Source: Algoriphagus algorifonticola (GTDB taxonomy: Bacteria; Bacteroidota; Bacteroidia; Cytophagales; Cyclobacteriaceae). Taken from it: a stretch of DNA of 64,000 bases. Of this stretch, positions 44,841 through 54,344 are shown piece after piece (the stretch's first letter is position 1; every line of letters begins with the position of its first letter). The notes under the pieces are model-generated. The model saw only the letters and a list, made by a program, of their open reading frames with translations. It searched no databases and was not told the origin of the DNA. Location of the stretch: the NCBI RefSeq assembly GCF_007655305.1, contig NZ_VLOG01000037.1, positions 1-64,000 of the forward strand, written 5' to 3'. A program made the position numbers and the translations under genes.

Positions 44841-44926
44841 ATCAAAACTTGTTCAAAAGTATGGGCCATAAAACATTTTCCTCCCGATTAATCGTTTATT
44901 GAAAAGTTGAATCTTACTCCAAAGAC

Positions 44927-45349
44927 ATGAAGAAACTTATACTACTCTTTTTTCTTTTGAGCTTATGTGAGCTTTCATTTGCCCAAGAACAATCAGACAG
45001 AGATCTAATCACTAAAACTGTACAATTGTATTTTGACGGAATGATTGAGCGAGATAAAGAAAAGCTCGAGAAGGCATTTCTCCCTGAAGCAAGGTTGATT
45101 GGGTATAGAGGAACAAATCTCACTATCACGGATTTCCCAACTTGGGCAGAAGCTACTTCCAAAGGCGAAAAAAGAAATCCTTCCAACTATAAAAATGAGA
45201 TTATTTCCATCAGAGTTCAGGGAAATACCGCTTCAGTTGAGACCGAGTTATTTTGGCCGGGAATTTATTATTATGACTTTCTAACTCTGATATTAGTAGA
45301 AGGCAATTGGAAAATCGTCCATAAAAGCTGGTGGGAAAAATCCTTATGA
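44927..45349 (+). CDS. Exported NTF2-like (lumazine-binding-like) protein
   Basis: 140 residues with a signal peptide (KLILLFFLLSLCELSFAQ). The cystatin/NTF2-like fold is seen in ITKTVQLYFDGMIERDKEKLEKAF and the final LILVEGNWKIVHKSWW. Members of this group are small periplasmic or secreted proteins of varied or unknown function. It ends in a 6-bp overlap with the converging coaE gene, with no terminator in between. Confidence 0.8.
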   Translation: MKKLILLFFLLSLCELSFAQEQSDRDLITKTVQLYFDGMIERDKEKLEKAFLPEARLIGYRGTNLTITDFPTWAEATSKGEKRNPSNYKNEIISIRVQGNTASVETELFWPGIYYYDFLTLILVEGNWKIVHKSWWEKSL

Positions 45350-45940
45350 TTGGAGTTTTTGATGGATTTCTAAGACTTGGGGAATCAGCATCTTGTTCTC
45401 CGTGTTTTTGATGACAAAATCAGCTCTTTCGTTTTTGTCTTCATCTGGGATTTGCTGATCAATAATCTGATTGATTTGCTCCAAGGATCGGTGAGGGTCT
45501 CTCATGAGTACCCGGTTTACTCGTATTTTGAGAGGCGAACTGACATTGATGACGGCATCGAGTTTCTTTTCTCCGCCAGTTTCAAAAATTAATGCCGCCT
45601 CTTTTAGCACATAAGGAGTACTTTGACTACCTGCCCAGGTTTCAAAATCCCTTCCTACAGCTGGATGAACCATGCTATTGATCTTTTTTACTTTTTCGGG
45701 ATCAGAGAAAACGGTGGATGCTAAATACTTTCTATTTAAGTCCCCTTCTGAATTATAGCTTTCTTCTCCGAATTCTTGGATGATTTGCTTTTTTAATTCC
45801 GAGTCATGGTTCATCAGAGATTTGGCTCTATCGTCTGCATAGTAAACAGGGATTCCCAATATTTCAAAAATTTTAGCTACGGTGGATTTTCCAGAACCTA
45901 TTCCCCCCGTTATTCCGACAAGCTTTGGCTTAGGGCTCAT
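45344..45940 (-). CDS. coaE: Dephospho-CoA kinase
   Basis: 198 residues. P-loop GITGGIGSGKSTVAKIF, then YYADDRAK, MVHPAVG and LIFETGGEKKLDAVINVSSP. It catalyses the last step of coenzyme A synthesis. It overlaps ybbR by 11 bp, and is the last gene of the nusB-ytxH-DUF1573-yajC-ybbR-coaE run. Confidence 0.96.
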   Translation of the reverse strand: MSPKPKLVGITGGIGSGKSTVAKIFEILGIPVYYADDRAKSLMNHDSELKKQIIQEFGEESYNSEGDLNRKYLASTVFSDPEKVKKINSMVHPAVGRDFETWAGSQSTPYVLKEAALIFETGGEKKLDAVINVSSPLKIRVNRVLMRDPHRSLEQINQIIDQQIPDEDKNERADFVIKNTENKMLIPQVLEIHQKLQS

Positions 45941-46898
45941 ATTTCAGTCTTAACAGTGGAGGCTCCACTCTTACTTGATCTAAAAAGGAGGGGAGTGGCT
46001 TGATTTGTACGGATATAGTGGAGTCCTGTCGGTTTCTTTTGGAGTAGTCCAAAATTGCTTCAAACTCCATTTCCTTCAGCTCCTGGGTTTTTCGCTCATC
46101 CACCAAGTAGTACATCATGATCAATGGATCTTCTTCTTCCAGGCTGACTGTTCTGGGAAAGTTGATTTTTTTAACCTTCAGTCTTTTATTTCCTTCTAAA
46201 AAAGCCACCAGATCCAGTTTCACCTGAATGACTTCATCTTTGATGGTGATGAATTGCTGAATATTTTCACCTACTTCTAATTTGACGGTTTTTTCTAGGT
46301 CTTTGTTGAGCCTATTTTCCTTAAGCTGAACAGGGAATTTACCCTCAAAAAGGTCGATAATAGAGCTCGGTCCAACTACTGTCACTTGAGAAGGTTCGAA
46401 AACCGGTTTTTCTAATAATCTGTAGTTTTTTGCTAAGGAGTAGCTTAAGGAATCCAACTCAGGCTGGAGGGTGACAGTTTGAATTCTGTCAATTTCATAT
46501 TCTAGAGAATCTCTTACTAAAGAAATAAGCTGGGTTGGGGAAATAAATTCAGAGATTCCTCGCTTGATATCAGAAGTCAGAATAAAGTTTCTGGAAGTAG
46601 GATTACTTAATTCTATGACATAGGGATTGTTGTTGAAGTTGAAGTACTTCCTTAACAAATCCCACCCGTTGCCGGATATTTCGATTTCCACGCTTTTTGG
46701 CAAAGGTCTGACTGCCATAAACTTCTCCTGATTAAAAGAGAATTCTATAGGATAATCGACAATAGTCGTATAGTCGTCCTTATTCAGGGCGTTTAAAATC
46801 CAAAAAGTGGTAGCCGCTGCAACGCAGAGAACTACCACTTTTAGATTAGAGAGTTTTTTCGGTGAAATCCCGCTAGAGGATTTTTTAGTATCCGGCAA
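45930..46898 (-). CDS. YbbR-like domain protein
   Basis: 322 residues from a TTG start (an upstream stop lies two codons before). One N-terminal membrane segment (KVVVLCVAAATTFWILNAL) is followed by YbbR-like repeats (e.g. PSQVTVVGPSSIIDLF, FPRTVSL). The C-terminal part ends VEPPLLRLKY. YbbR proteins are anchored to the inner membrane with the domains outside; some regulate cyclic-dinucleotide synthesis. The link here to a target is unknown. Confidence 0.82.
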   Translation of the reverse strand: MPDTKKSSSGISPKKLSNLKVVVLCVAAATTFWILNALNKDDYTTIVDYPIEFSFNQEKFMAVRPLPKSVEIEISGNGWDLLRKYFNFNNNPYVIELSNPTSRNFILTSDIKRGISEFISPTQLISLVRDSLEYEIDRIQTVTLQPELDSLSYSLAKNYRLLEKPVFEPSQVTVVGPSSIIDLFEGKFPVQLKENRLNKDLEKTVKLEVGENIQQFITIKDEVIQVKLDLVAFLEGNKRLKVKKINFPRTVSLEEEDPLIMMYYLVDERKTQELKEMEFEAILDYSKRNRQDSTISVQIKPLPSFLDQVRVEPPLLRLKYEP

Positions 46899-46909
46899 AA
46901 TTCAATGTT

Positions 46910-47221
46910 TTATTTTGTTGGTTTCTTAGAGAAATCCATGGAGATAGCTGATTTTTCAACTTTGACTTTGAATCCTCTATCTAATTCAAGAATTACCACA
47001 TCACCTTCAACCGAACTCACTTTACCGTGAAGTCCTCCGATTGTGACTACGTCTTCTCCTTTTTTGATTTCTTCTATAAATTTCTTGGTCTCTTTTTGTT
47101 TCTTCTGTTGAGGTCGAATCATAAAGAAATACATGATCAAAATGATCGATCCGAACAGAAAAACCTGTCCCATAATGCCTGCGCCACCGCCCGAAGCCTG
47201 CGCTAAAACTGTTGCTACCAT
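46910..47221 (-). CDS. yajC: Preprotein translocase subunit YajC
   Basis: 103 residues from the ATG at 47221. One membrane helix (IMGQVFLFGSIILIMYFFMI) is followed by RPQQKKQKETKKFIEEIKKGEDVVTIGGLHGKV, the YajC signature. It associates with SecDF and the Sec translocase. It starts 3 bp before the DUF1573 stop end and is followed by ybbR. Confidence 0.95.
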   Translation of the reverse strand: MVATVLAQASGGGAGIMGQVFLFGSIILIMYFFMIRPQQKKQKETKKFIEEIKKGEDVVTIGGLHGKVSSVEGDVVILELDRGFKVKVEKSAISMDFSKKPTK

Positions 47222-47224
47222 CAA

Positions 47225-47767
47225 TTATCTTTTTACCGGTCCTACTGGAGCTCCTGCAGCACCTGCACCAGGTGTAACAGTACCCTTCATTTGAAGACGG
47301 GTTACAGTTGGATTGGTATTAGCTTGAATAGTTACAGTTGGAGCCTGAGCACCTGACTTCGCAGTAGAGTTGAATACTACTTTCACGAAACCTTTTTCTC
47401 CTGGATTTACAGGGGTTTTAGTCCAATCAGGGCTAGTACATCCGCAAGAAGCAGTGATGTTGGAAATCACCAAAGGAGCCTGTCCATTATTGGTGAAGTT
47501 AAAGATATGCTCAATCACTTCTCCTTCTTTGATAGTACCAAAGTTGTACTCCATTTCTGAAAACTCAAATGCACCTAGAGTGCTTGGATCAGCAGTTTGG
47601 GTAGTTTGAGCGTTTACAGGGGTGATGGAAGAACTACCAGCTTCAAGCTGTGCGATTTTATCTTCCAATGCTTGAATTTTAGCGTCCTGATCGTTTTTCT
47701 GGCTGCAAGAAGTACCTAATGCAATCATTAGGGCTAATGCAGCTACACTCAAGAGTTTAGCTTTCAT
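47225..47767 (-). CDS. DUF1573 lipoprotein
   Basis: 180 residues. Signal peptide with lipobox ALGTSC, then a short coiled coil (IQALEDKIAQLE). The DUF1573 domain carries FSEMEYNFGTIKEGEVIEHIFNFTNNG and SCGCTSPDWTKTPVNPGEKG. The domain is Ig-like (ASH/MSP fold) and common in Bacteroidota envelopes; function is unknown. Adjacent to ytxH and yajC in one transcript. Confidence 0.88.
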   Translation of the reverse strand: MKAKLLSVAALALMIALGTSCSQKNDQDAKIQALEDKIAQLEAGSSSITPVNAQTTQTADPSTLGAFEFSEMEYNFGTIKEGEVIEHIFNFTNNGQAPLVISNITASCGCTSPDWTKTPVNPGEKGFVKVVFNSTAKSGAQAPTVTIQANTNPTVTRLQMKGTVTPGAGAAGAPVGPVKR

Positions 47768-47768
47768 A

Positions 47769-48071
47769 TTAGTTTTTGTCTTTGTTTATTTGGTCAATTA
47801 ATTTATTCACGTCACTCAGAAGGTTTTCTGCCTTATTTTTGGCTTCTGTGATCACTCTTTTTCCTTCTGTTTTAGCCTCGTTAAGGTGAAGTTCTTTTCC
47901 CTCTACTAATTCTTCGATCAATTCTTCCAGTTCCTTTTTATATTTTGAAAGTCTGAAAGAAAGTTTGTCTCTTGTATTTGAACCGCTATCCGGTGCGAAA
48001 AGTACACCCAATGCCGCACCTACACCGGCTCCAATGACAAATGCGATGAGTGAATTACTGTTTTTGCTCAT
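47769..48071 (-). CDS. YtxH-like small membrane-associated protein
   Basis: 100 residues from the ATG at 48071; the frame is open 12 codons further, into the nusB end. A glycine-rich hydrophobic segment (LIAFVIGAGVGAALGVLFAP) is followed by a coiled coil (SKYKKELEELIEELVEGKEL and EAKNKAENLLSDVNKLIDQI). This is the YtxH/GvpP-like pattern. Role unknown, possibly envelope stress. It begins 7 bp after the nusB stop. Confidence 0.82.
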   Translation of the reverse strand: MSKNSNSLIAFVIGAGVGAALGVLFAPDSGSNTRDKLSFRLSKYKKELEELIEELVEGKELHLNEAKTEGKRVITEAKNKAENLLSDVNKLIDQINKDKN

Positions 48072-48078
48072 AGTTGTA

Positions 48079-49263
48079 TTATTTATTGTCCAAAAGTCCT
48101 CGTCCACTTTTACGAATTTTACCGCTTTCGGTTAATTCTTTCGCCATGACATCCAATAATCCGTTGACGAATTGCTTACTCTTTGGAGTACTGTATGTCT
48201 TGGAGATATCAATGTATTCATTGATACTTACTTTGACAGGGATGCTCGGGAAGTTTTGCATTTCAGTAATCGCCATTGAAATGATGACTTTATCTGTAAA
48301 TGCCAATCGATCAATATCCCAGTTTTTGGTTTTTTGACTAATTAACGCCTTGTTTTCCCTGTCATTTTCAATGGTGAAGTTAAAGATATTTTGAAAAAAC
48401 TCCTTATCCTCATCCCAGTTCATTGCAATTTCAGGCATTTGCCCGTCTGAATCTTCTCCGAGACCCGCCGCATTTTTCAGAACCTTTGATGCCAAGCTGC
48501 GAACGACTGACTTGTTCTCTGTCCAATTAAGGTCTTTTTCAGAAAAGTAGTTCAATATTACGTCGTTTTTGAAAAGAATCTTCTTCAAAAGCTCATCTGA
48601 AGCATGCAAATCTTCTTCTACGGAAGGATTACTCAACTTAATATATGCCTGGTATTCCTCAGAAGGTTTGATATAATCTCTAAACCATTCTCTGATTTCC
48701 AATTCCAAATCATCCAGGTTTGCATTGTTTTTAGCTACTGCTGCACGATAGATATCAGATTCTCGAAGGTTAGCCAGAACCCTATTGTTTGTCAGATTCA
48801 GCTCATTGGCAAATGCCACAGGACTCCCCGCCTGAAGCTTTTTTTTCTTTTCAATCTCTATACCGGCTTGCTTGGAAAATGCCTGCAATAATTCGATAGC
48901 TAAAAGATAAAGTTGGGGGATTCTTTCCGCGGAAGCGATCATGTTTTTCAACAGAAAATCCTGATCTTTTTTATTGGAAGAATGGAAAGTGTTGATTGCC
49001 TCCAATACGACCTTTTTGATTTTTGGACTTCCGTCAGAAGCTTGAAGCTGACTTTTGCTGTCTACGCTTTGTTCGAATAATTGGATAGCTGACTGGGCAT
49101 CCCTAGAGAGGGCAGCCTTGTCCTGGACTTCCATACTATTCAAATCTGGTAGAAAGGACTCCTTGATGTAATCTTTTGCAAGGTTAAAATTGGAACCTTT
49201 GCACTGCTCATAGGCATAAAGATTTTGAAAAGCTTTGACCCTGAGGATTCTTCTGTTTAGCAT
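48079..49263 (-). CDS. nusB: Transcription antitermination factor NusB, long form
   Basis: 394 residues, against ~140 for E. coli NusB. The N-terminal start MLNRRILRVKAFQNLYAYEQ resembles NusB; a helical region with low similarity to known folds fills most of the protein. A clear NusB-like C-terminal part follows (WDIDRLAFTDKVIISMAITEM and PVKVSINEYIDISKTYSTPKSKQFVNGLLD). Long NusB forms occur in Bacteroidota. It helps antitermination in rRNA transcription. Confidence 0.92.
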   Translation of the reverse strand: MLNRRILRVKAFQNLYAYEQCKGSNFNLAKDYIKESFLPDLNSMEVQDKAALSRDAQSAIQLFEQSVDSKSQLQASDGSPKIKKVVLEAINTFHSSNKKDQDFLLKNMIASAERIPQLYLLAIELLQAFSKQAGIEIEKKKKLQAGSPVAFANELNLTNNRVLANLRESDIYRAAVAKNNANLDDLELEIREWFRDYIKPSEEYQAYIKLSNPSVEEDLHASDELLKKILFKNDVILNYFSEKDLNWTENKSVVRSLASKVLKNAAGLGEDSDGQMPEIAMNWDEDKEFFQNIFNFTIENDRENKALISQKTKNWDIDRLAFTDKVIISMAITEMQNFPSIPVKVSINEYIDISKTYSTPKSKQFVNGLLDVMAKELTESGKIRKSGRGLLDNK

Positions 49264-49326
49264 AGTTTGAGAAACGAGCTGTAAATATAGACATTTTGAC
49301 CGGGCTTCACCCTGCCATATGAAGAC

Positions 49327-49360
49327 AAAAAACCACCGAAAGGTCCTTCCGGTGGTTTTT
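49327..49360 (-). terminator. Terminator of the leucine dehydrogenase gene
   Basis: AAAACCACCG and CGGTGGTTTT form a stem around a short loop. The T run on the minus strand lies between leucine dehydrogenase and nusB. Confidence 0.85.
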
Positions 49361-49376
49361 ATAAAGTTATTTTTAT

Positions 49377-50477
49377 TTAAAAGGAGAGCTTCACTCTTCC
49401 AATTGCTTCGATACGCTCCTTAGCAGCTTCGATAGCAGCCTGCTGAGCAGGAATATTTTCTTTTTCAGACTTATTCAAGATGTATAAACAAGTGTCGTAG
49501 ATCTTTTCTGCCTGCTTGTATACAATTTCTCTATTGTAACCGCCGAAATACTCTGCTCCAACATTAATCACGCCACCAGCATTGATGAGAAAATCTGGAG
49601 CGTAGATAATTCCTTTTTCTAAAAGAATCTGACCATGCTTGGCTTCGTCTTTCAATTGATTGTTGGCTCCACCGGCAATGACAGCACATTTCAGTCGATC
49701 AATGGTATCATCATTGATAGTAGCTCCCAAAGCGCAAGGTGCGTAGATGTCCATATCCATGTCATAAATCAGATTAGGATCAATTGCTACAGCTCCCGTA
49801 TCAAGGGCTACTTTCTTCAGTTTATCTTCGAAAATATCGGTGATCAATACTTCAGCACCTTCTTTGATCAAGTATTCGATCAAATATTTACCTACCTGAC
49901 CTACTCCCTGAACACAGATTTTTTTACCGGATAATGAATCTGAGCCGAATGCTTTTTTCGCGGCAGCTTTCATTCCCATGTAGGTTCCATAAGCAGTGAC
50001 AGGGGATGGATCACCACCACCGCCTTTGATCTCAGGAAGCCCTGTTACATGTTTGGTTTCCATGGCGATGTACTCCATGTCTGATGTCTTCATGTTGACA
50101 TCTTCTGCAGTTACATATCTGCCTCCCAAACTCTGAACAAAACGACCAAATCTTCTAAGAAATGCTTCATTTTTCAGTTTTGGATCGCCAATAATTACTG
50201 CTTTTCCTCCTCCAAGATTTAATCCGGCAAGTGCATTTTTGAAAGTCATTCCTCGGGAAAGACGCAACACATCAGTAATCGCCTCTTCTTCTGTAGCGTA
50301 AGGCCACATGCGGGTACCTCCGAGTGCAGGGCCCAAGGTGGTATTATGAATGCCTATCAAGGCTTTAAGGCCGGTGGCCTCGTCATGGCAAACCACGAGC
50401 TGCTCGTGATCCATGCTACTGATTTGTCCAAAGATGGATCCTTCTTTCACGGTTTGCGAAGCTTTAATCTCTAACAT
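49377..50477 (-). CDS. Leucine dehydrogenase (Glu/Leu/Phe/Val family)
   Basis: 366 residues. The catalytic lysine is in NALAGLNLGGGKAVIIGDP, then TAEDVNMKTSDMEYIA and GGGGDPSPVTAYGTYMGMKA. The Rossmann fold follows (KKICVQGVGQVGKYLIEYL). The length and the motif series fit leucine dehydrogenase, which deaminates branched-chain amino acids with NAD. It is a stand-alone gene with its own promoter and terminator. Confidence 0.93.
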   Translation of the reverse strand: MLEIKASQTVKEGSIFGQISSMDHEQLVVCHDEATGLKALIGIHNTTLGPALGGTRMWPYATEEEAITDVLRLSRGMTFKNALAGLNLGGGKAVIIGDPKLKNEAFLRRFGRFVQSLGGRYVTAEDVNMKTSDMEYIAMETKHVTGLPEIKGGGGDPSPVTAYGTYMGMKAAAKKAFGSDSLSGKKICVQGVGQVGKYLIEYLIKEGAEVLITDIFEDKLKKVALDTGAVAIDPNLIYDMDMDIYAPCALGATINDDTIDRLKCAVIAGGANNQLKDEAKHGQILLEKGIIYAPDFLINAGGVINVGAEYFGGYNREIVYKQAEKIYDTCLYILNKSEKENIPAQQAAIEAAKERIEAIGRVKLSF

Positions 50478-50538
50478 GTGAACTTAGCTTTTTAGAATGT
50501 GTTATATTTGGGTTGTTCCTTCTATACCAAGGCTGATA

Positions 50539-50568
50539 CAAAATTAAATACTTTTATTAGCCTTCAAA
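50539..50568 (-). promoter_or_regulatory. Promoter of leucine dehydrogenase
   Basis: On the minus strand TTTG (50565-50568) is followed by an 18-nt spacer and TAATTTTG (50539-50546). It matches the Bacteroidota consensus and gives a leader of about 55 nt. Confidence 0.65.
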
Positions 50569-50624
50569 GAATTAATCTAACTAGAATAATTAATCCAATT
50601 CCTCGATTTTAAAGTTTTTATTTG

Positions 50625-52421
50625 GTGAAGCCGCTCTGGAGACTCAATAAGTATTTATACAAATACAAGGGCTTATTGCTTTTGGGAATACTATTTACTG
50701 TAATCTCAAATATATTCGTAATTATTCCTGCCCAACTCGTAAGACTTGCCATAGATTATGTGGTGGAAAGTTCTGTGATATTTAAGCCTTTGGAACTGGG
50801 AGGATTGGGAGATATTGCCTCTGAAAATTTTTTAAAATTTGTTCTGGTCTTTGGTGTATTAATTTTAGTTATGGCCCTTTTACGGGGTTTCTTCCTTTTT
50901 CTCATCAGGCAAACTATCATCATCATGTCCAGAAGGATAGAGTATGATATGAAGAATGAGATTTTTGAAAAGTATCAAAACCTGTCTTTATCCTTCTACA
51001 GAAAAAATAGCACGGGAGACCTGATGGCTAGAATCACAGAGGATGTAAGTAGAGTCCGTATGTATTTGGGGCCTGCCATCATGTATGGACTAAACTTGCT
51101 GATTCTTTTTCCATTGGTAATTTCGTACATGATCATGGTCAATCCTGAATTGACACTGTATTCATTATTGCCGCTACCGGTACTCTCCATAAGTATTTAT
51201 TTTGTCAATAACCTGATCAATGAGCGCTCGGAAAAAATCCAAAGAAGCCTTTCTAATTTGAGCACATTTACGCAAGAAGCTTTTTCGGGAATCAGAGTAC
51301 TAAAGGCATTTGTGCGTGAAAATGACAGTGTCAGAGACTTTTCGGATGCCAGTGAAGAATACAAAGTGAAATCCATCAGGCTGACACGGGTGAATGCTTT
51401 GTTCTTTCCTTTGATCATGGCCTTGGTGGGGATTTCAACCATCATCACTGTATACATCGGTGGCCTGCAAGTGATCAATGGGGATATTGGATATGGTGTG
51501 ATTGCGGAGTTTATTCTATATGTGAACATGCTGACTTGGCCTGTGACATCTTTGGGATGGGTAACGAGTATAGTGCAGCGGGCTGCAGCTTCCCAGACTC
51601 GAATCAATGAATTTTTGGATGAGGAAAATCATATCATCAGCACTGAAGAGGCCAAAGATGAAATACAGGGTACCATAGAATTGAAAAATCTTTCGTTCGT
51701 CTATCCTGACTCTGGAGTAAAGGCGCTAGATCAAGTTTCCTTTTCAATTCAATCGGGACAAACATTGGGAATTATTGGTACTACTGGCTCTGGGAAGTCT
51801 ACTATTGCCAATTTATTGATGCGGATGTATGATCCCGCCGAGGGTCAAATTTTAATTGATGGCAAACCCATTGAATCCTTTGATATTTCACATCTGAGGA
51901 AAAATATAGGTTATGTGCCTCAGGATGTATTCCTCTTCTCTGATACCATTGGAAATAATATAGCTTTTGGTTTGGATCAAACAGAGAAGGAAATCGTGGA
52001 ACAGGCAGCAAAAGATGCGGATGTTTACAAGAATATTGTGGACTTTCCAAAAGGTTTTGAAACCATGCTGGGGGAGAGAGGGATTACACTTTCAGGAGGT
52101 CAAAAACAAAGAGTGTCCATAGCCAGAGCTATAGCTAAGGAGCCTAAGATTTTGATTTTGGATGATTGCCTGTCAGCAGTGGATACTAAAACAGAAAATG
52201 TCATCCTCAATGCCCTGAAGAAAATCATGAAAAACAGAACTTCTGTGATTATTTCTCATCGGGTTTCTTCGGCCAAACTGGCTGACCAAATCATTGTTTT
52301 GGATGATGGTAAAATCATAGAACGTGGAAATCATCAGTCTTTGATGGAGCAAAAAGGCGTTTATGCTGAGCTTTATGAAAAGCAAACCCAGGCAGGGGAA
52401 TCGGTGGATTCCGATCTTTAA
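50625..52421 (+). CDS. ABC-type exporter, membrane and ATPase domains fused
   Basis: 598 residues from the GTG at 50625 (VKPLWRLNKYLYKYKG); a TTG one codon upstream is possible. Six membrane helices occupy residues ~15-320. The ATPase domain has Walker A GTTGSGKST, signature LSGGQKQR and Walker B ILILDDCLSAVD, with a downstream His (IISHRVSS). This is the MsbA/LmrA/MDR type; the substrate (lipid or drug) cannot be told. Divergent from leucine dehydrogenase. Confidence 0.93.
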   Translation: MKPLWRLNKYLYKYKGLLLLGILFTVISNIFVIIPAQLVRLAIDYVVESSVIFKPLELGGLGDIASENFLKFVLVFGVLILVMALLRGFFLFLIRQTIIIMSRRIEYDMKNEIFEKYQNLSLSFYRKNSTGDLMARITEDVSRVRMYLGPAIMYGLNLLILFPLVISYMIMVNPELTLYSLLPLPVLSISIYFVNNLINERSEKIQRSLSNLSTFTQEAFSGIRVLKAFVRENDSVRDFSDASEEYKVKSIRLTRVNALFFPLIMALVGISTIITVYIGGLQVINGDIGYGVIAEFILYVNMLTWPVTSLGWVTSIVQRAAASQTRINEFLDEENHIISTEEAKDEIQGTIELKNLSFVYPDSGVKALDQVSFSIQSGQTLGIIGTTGSGKSTIANLLMRMYDPAEGQILIDGKPIESFDISHLRKNIGYVPQDVFLFSDTIGNNIAFGLDQTEKEIVEQAAKDADVYKNIVDFPKGFETMLGERGITLSGGQKQRVSIARAIAKEPKILILDDCLSAVDTKTENVILNALKKIMKNRTSVIISHRVSSAKLADQIIVLDDGKIIERGNHQSLMEQKGVYAELYEKQTQAGESVDSDL

Positions 52422-52573
52422 TATTCCTTTATTCCATTCTTTGAAATAAATTGGTTAACTTATTAACTCAATAAAAACCAGATTTTTAGCTATGAAATGC
52501 TCTTGAGAAATCTTGCATAAAACGAGAAAATATCCAGAGTATTCCATCTGAACATTTAAAAACAAATTAACAG

Positions 52574-52891
52574 ATGAAGACAAACAATAAAGGTATTTCG
52601 GAAATTGAAGCTACCCTTCAGGAGATCGGTCACAAAATAGAGGAACTGGTCCAAAAAGGAAAAGATGCAGGCTCAGAAGTTAAAGAAGAGATTGATAAGA
52701 AAATCAGTGAGTTGAAAGCGAACAAAACTTCTTTAGAGGCTGAGTTGAAAAAAGGAAAAGCAATGCTTGAGAAGGAGTATGAAGAAAGAAAAAAGAACCT
52801 AGAACCCAAACTCAAAGAATCAAAGGGCTTTTTTAAAGAAGGATTCAAGCAAATCGGAATGGCATTTAAAACGCTTTTTAGCAAAAAGTAA
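52574..52891 (+). CDS. Coiled-coil protein, unknown
   Basis: 105 residues, almost entirely charged helix (IEATLQEIGHKIEELVQKG, EIDKKISELKANKTSLEAEL). It ends in an amphipathic, partly hydrophobic tail (FKEGFKQIGMAFKTLFSKK). There is no signal peptide. A strong terminator ends 13 bp past its stop. The codon pattern and clear start and stop argue for a real gene; function unknown. Confidence 0.65.
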   Translation: MKTNNKGISEIEATLQEIGHKIEELVQKGKDAGSEVKEEIDKKISELKANKTSLEAELKKGKAMLEKEYEERKKNLEPKLKESKGFFKEGFKQIGMAFKTLFSKK

Positions 52892-52903
52892 TTCTTATGT
52901 ATC

Positions 52904-52941
52904 AAAAAAAGGGGGCTGATTATTTATCAGCCCCCTTTTTT
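52904..52941. terminator. Bidirectional terminator
   Basis: AAAAAAAGGGGGCTGAT and ATCAGCCCCCTTTTTT form a perfect stem with A and T tracts on both sides. It lies between the converging coiled-coil gene and the SurA-like gene and can stop both. Confidence 0.9.
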
Positions 52942-54308
52942 CATTTCCTTTCTACCAATGCATTGCATCGGTCGTATGCAGGGTCTATATCTATAAAGAC
53001 GTCTTCTTTGGCAGTTACAAACCAAGTACTTAGAATTTCATCTTCTTTCTTTCTCAAAGCCGCTGCTTTCATCTTCTCGTAATCATCATTGAGGTTAGCT
53101 CTATGAGCTGGATATTTGGCTTTATAATAAAGAATTCTAACCTTGGTTCCTTCTCTAGGATCTTCAAATCGAATTGGTTTGGAAATGGATCCCACCTTCA
53201 TACTGTCGATTGTGAAATACAATACAGGATCCTCTAATGTTCGAAGCGTTAATCGGTTAGAGCTTGTTCCCGGATCAGTAAAAAATCCGCCATTATCACT
53301 GGTGTTTCTATCATCAGAATAGTCCTTGGCTGCTTTCGCAAATTCCAATCTACCAGCCTCAATTTCTGTCTTCAAGCTATCCAAGTAGCGTTCGGTTTTT
53401 TTGATATCATCTTCCGTAGCTTGAGGAATTCTTAAAATATGCCTGGTATTGTAACTCCCTCCTTTATTTTCAAGAAGTTGGATCATATGAAATCCAAATT
53501 GGGTTTCTACGGGATCAGAGATTTCACCTTGTCTCAAACTTAATGCAGTTGCCTCATATTCTGGAGCCAATTCCCCTCTGCGGAAAAAACCAAGGTCACC
53601 TCCTTGAGCACCTGAGCCTGGATCCTCAGAATACCTTCTGGCCAAGTCAGCAAAGTCTGCTCTTCCTGCCAATATATCCTCTTTGAATTGCTTAAGCTGG
53701 TTGTAAATATTTTCTTTTACTTGAGGATTTACCTCAGGCTTCTTTACAATTTGTCCTACGGTCACTTCTGCAGAAAAGAATGGGAGGGAGTCCTGAGGTA
53801 TGCTTTGGAAAAATGACCGAACTTCTGCAGGAGATACAGTTAGTCCCTGTGTGATTTTATCGCGCATTCTTTGAACTGTCAACTGCTCCTTCATGACGTC
53901 ATAGATTTCATTTTTTAGCTGCTCAGCAGTTTTGCCATAGACTTGAAGTAATGTGTTTTCATCTCCGCCGATTTGCTGCAATACCATATTGAATCGGTTA
54001 TCTGCCTGAAGCATTACCTCAGCTTCTGTTACGATTACGGAATCTATTTCAGCTTTTGCAACCATCAGCTTATTGATCAAAAGCGTCTCGAAAACATCAC
54101 ATCTAGATGGAGGTGTCATGCCTTGCTGCGATTGGGCCACAGCTTCCAAAAAGGTCTTTTGTACATCTGATTCCAGCAAGATGTTATTATCTACTTTGGC
54201 GACAATTTTGTCCAGAACCTGCCCGGAAACCGAGCTCTCCTGAGCAATTGCCTGCTGGGTGAAGAATAAGCTGAAAAGGATTAAAGTAAGTAGGTTTAGT
54301 TTATTCAT
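52941..54308 (-). CDS. SurA-like periplasmic peptidyl-prolyl isomerase
   Basis: 455 residues. Signal peptide (LLTLILFSLFFTQQAIAQ), then the SurA N-domain (VDNNILLESDVQKTFLE). Two parvulin domains follow (ADLARRYSEDPGSGAQGGDLGFF and EFAKAAKDYSDDRNTSDNGGFF). SurA escorts outer-membrane proteins to BamA. It is 36 bp downstream of the PpiC-type isomerase gene, likely one transcript. Confidence 0.93.
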   Translation of the reverse strand: MNKLNLLTLILFSLFFTQQAIAQESSVSGQVLDKIVAKVDNNILLESDVQKTFLEAVAQSQQGMTPPSRCDVFETLLINKLMVAKAEIDSVIVTEAEVMLQADNRFNMVLQQIGGDENTLLQVYGKTAEQLKNEIYDVMKEQLTVQRMRDKITQGLTVSPAEVRSFFQSIPQDSLPFFSAEVTVGQIVKKPEVNPQVKENIYNQLKQFKEDILAGRADFADLARRYSEDPGSGAQGGDLGFFRRGELAPEYEATALSLRQGEISDPVETQFGFHMIQLLENKGGSYNTRHILRIPQATEDDIKKTERYLDSLKTEIEAGRLEFAKAAKDYSDDRNTSDNGGFFTDPGTSSNRLTLRTLEDPVLYFTIDSMKVGSISKPIRFEDPREGTKVRILYYKAKYPAHRANLNDDYEKMKAAALRKKEDEILSTWFVTAKEDVFIDIDPAYDRCNALVERK

Positions 54309-54344
54309 GGATGATAATTCCGACCTGAATCGGTGTAATTGAAT

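Noticed and set aside
44689-44871. 60-codon open frame after the peroxiredoxin operon
   Set aside because: It encodes SPVLSEVEAS, the usual translation of the CTGAGCGAAGTCGAA repeat, and lies inside the dispersed repeat.
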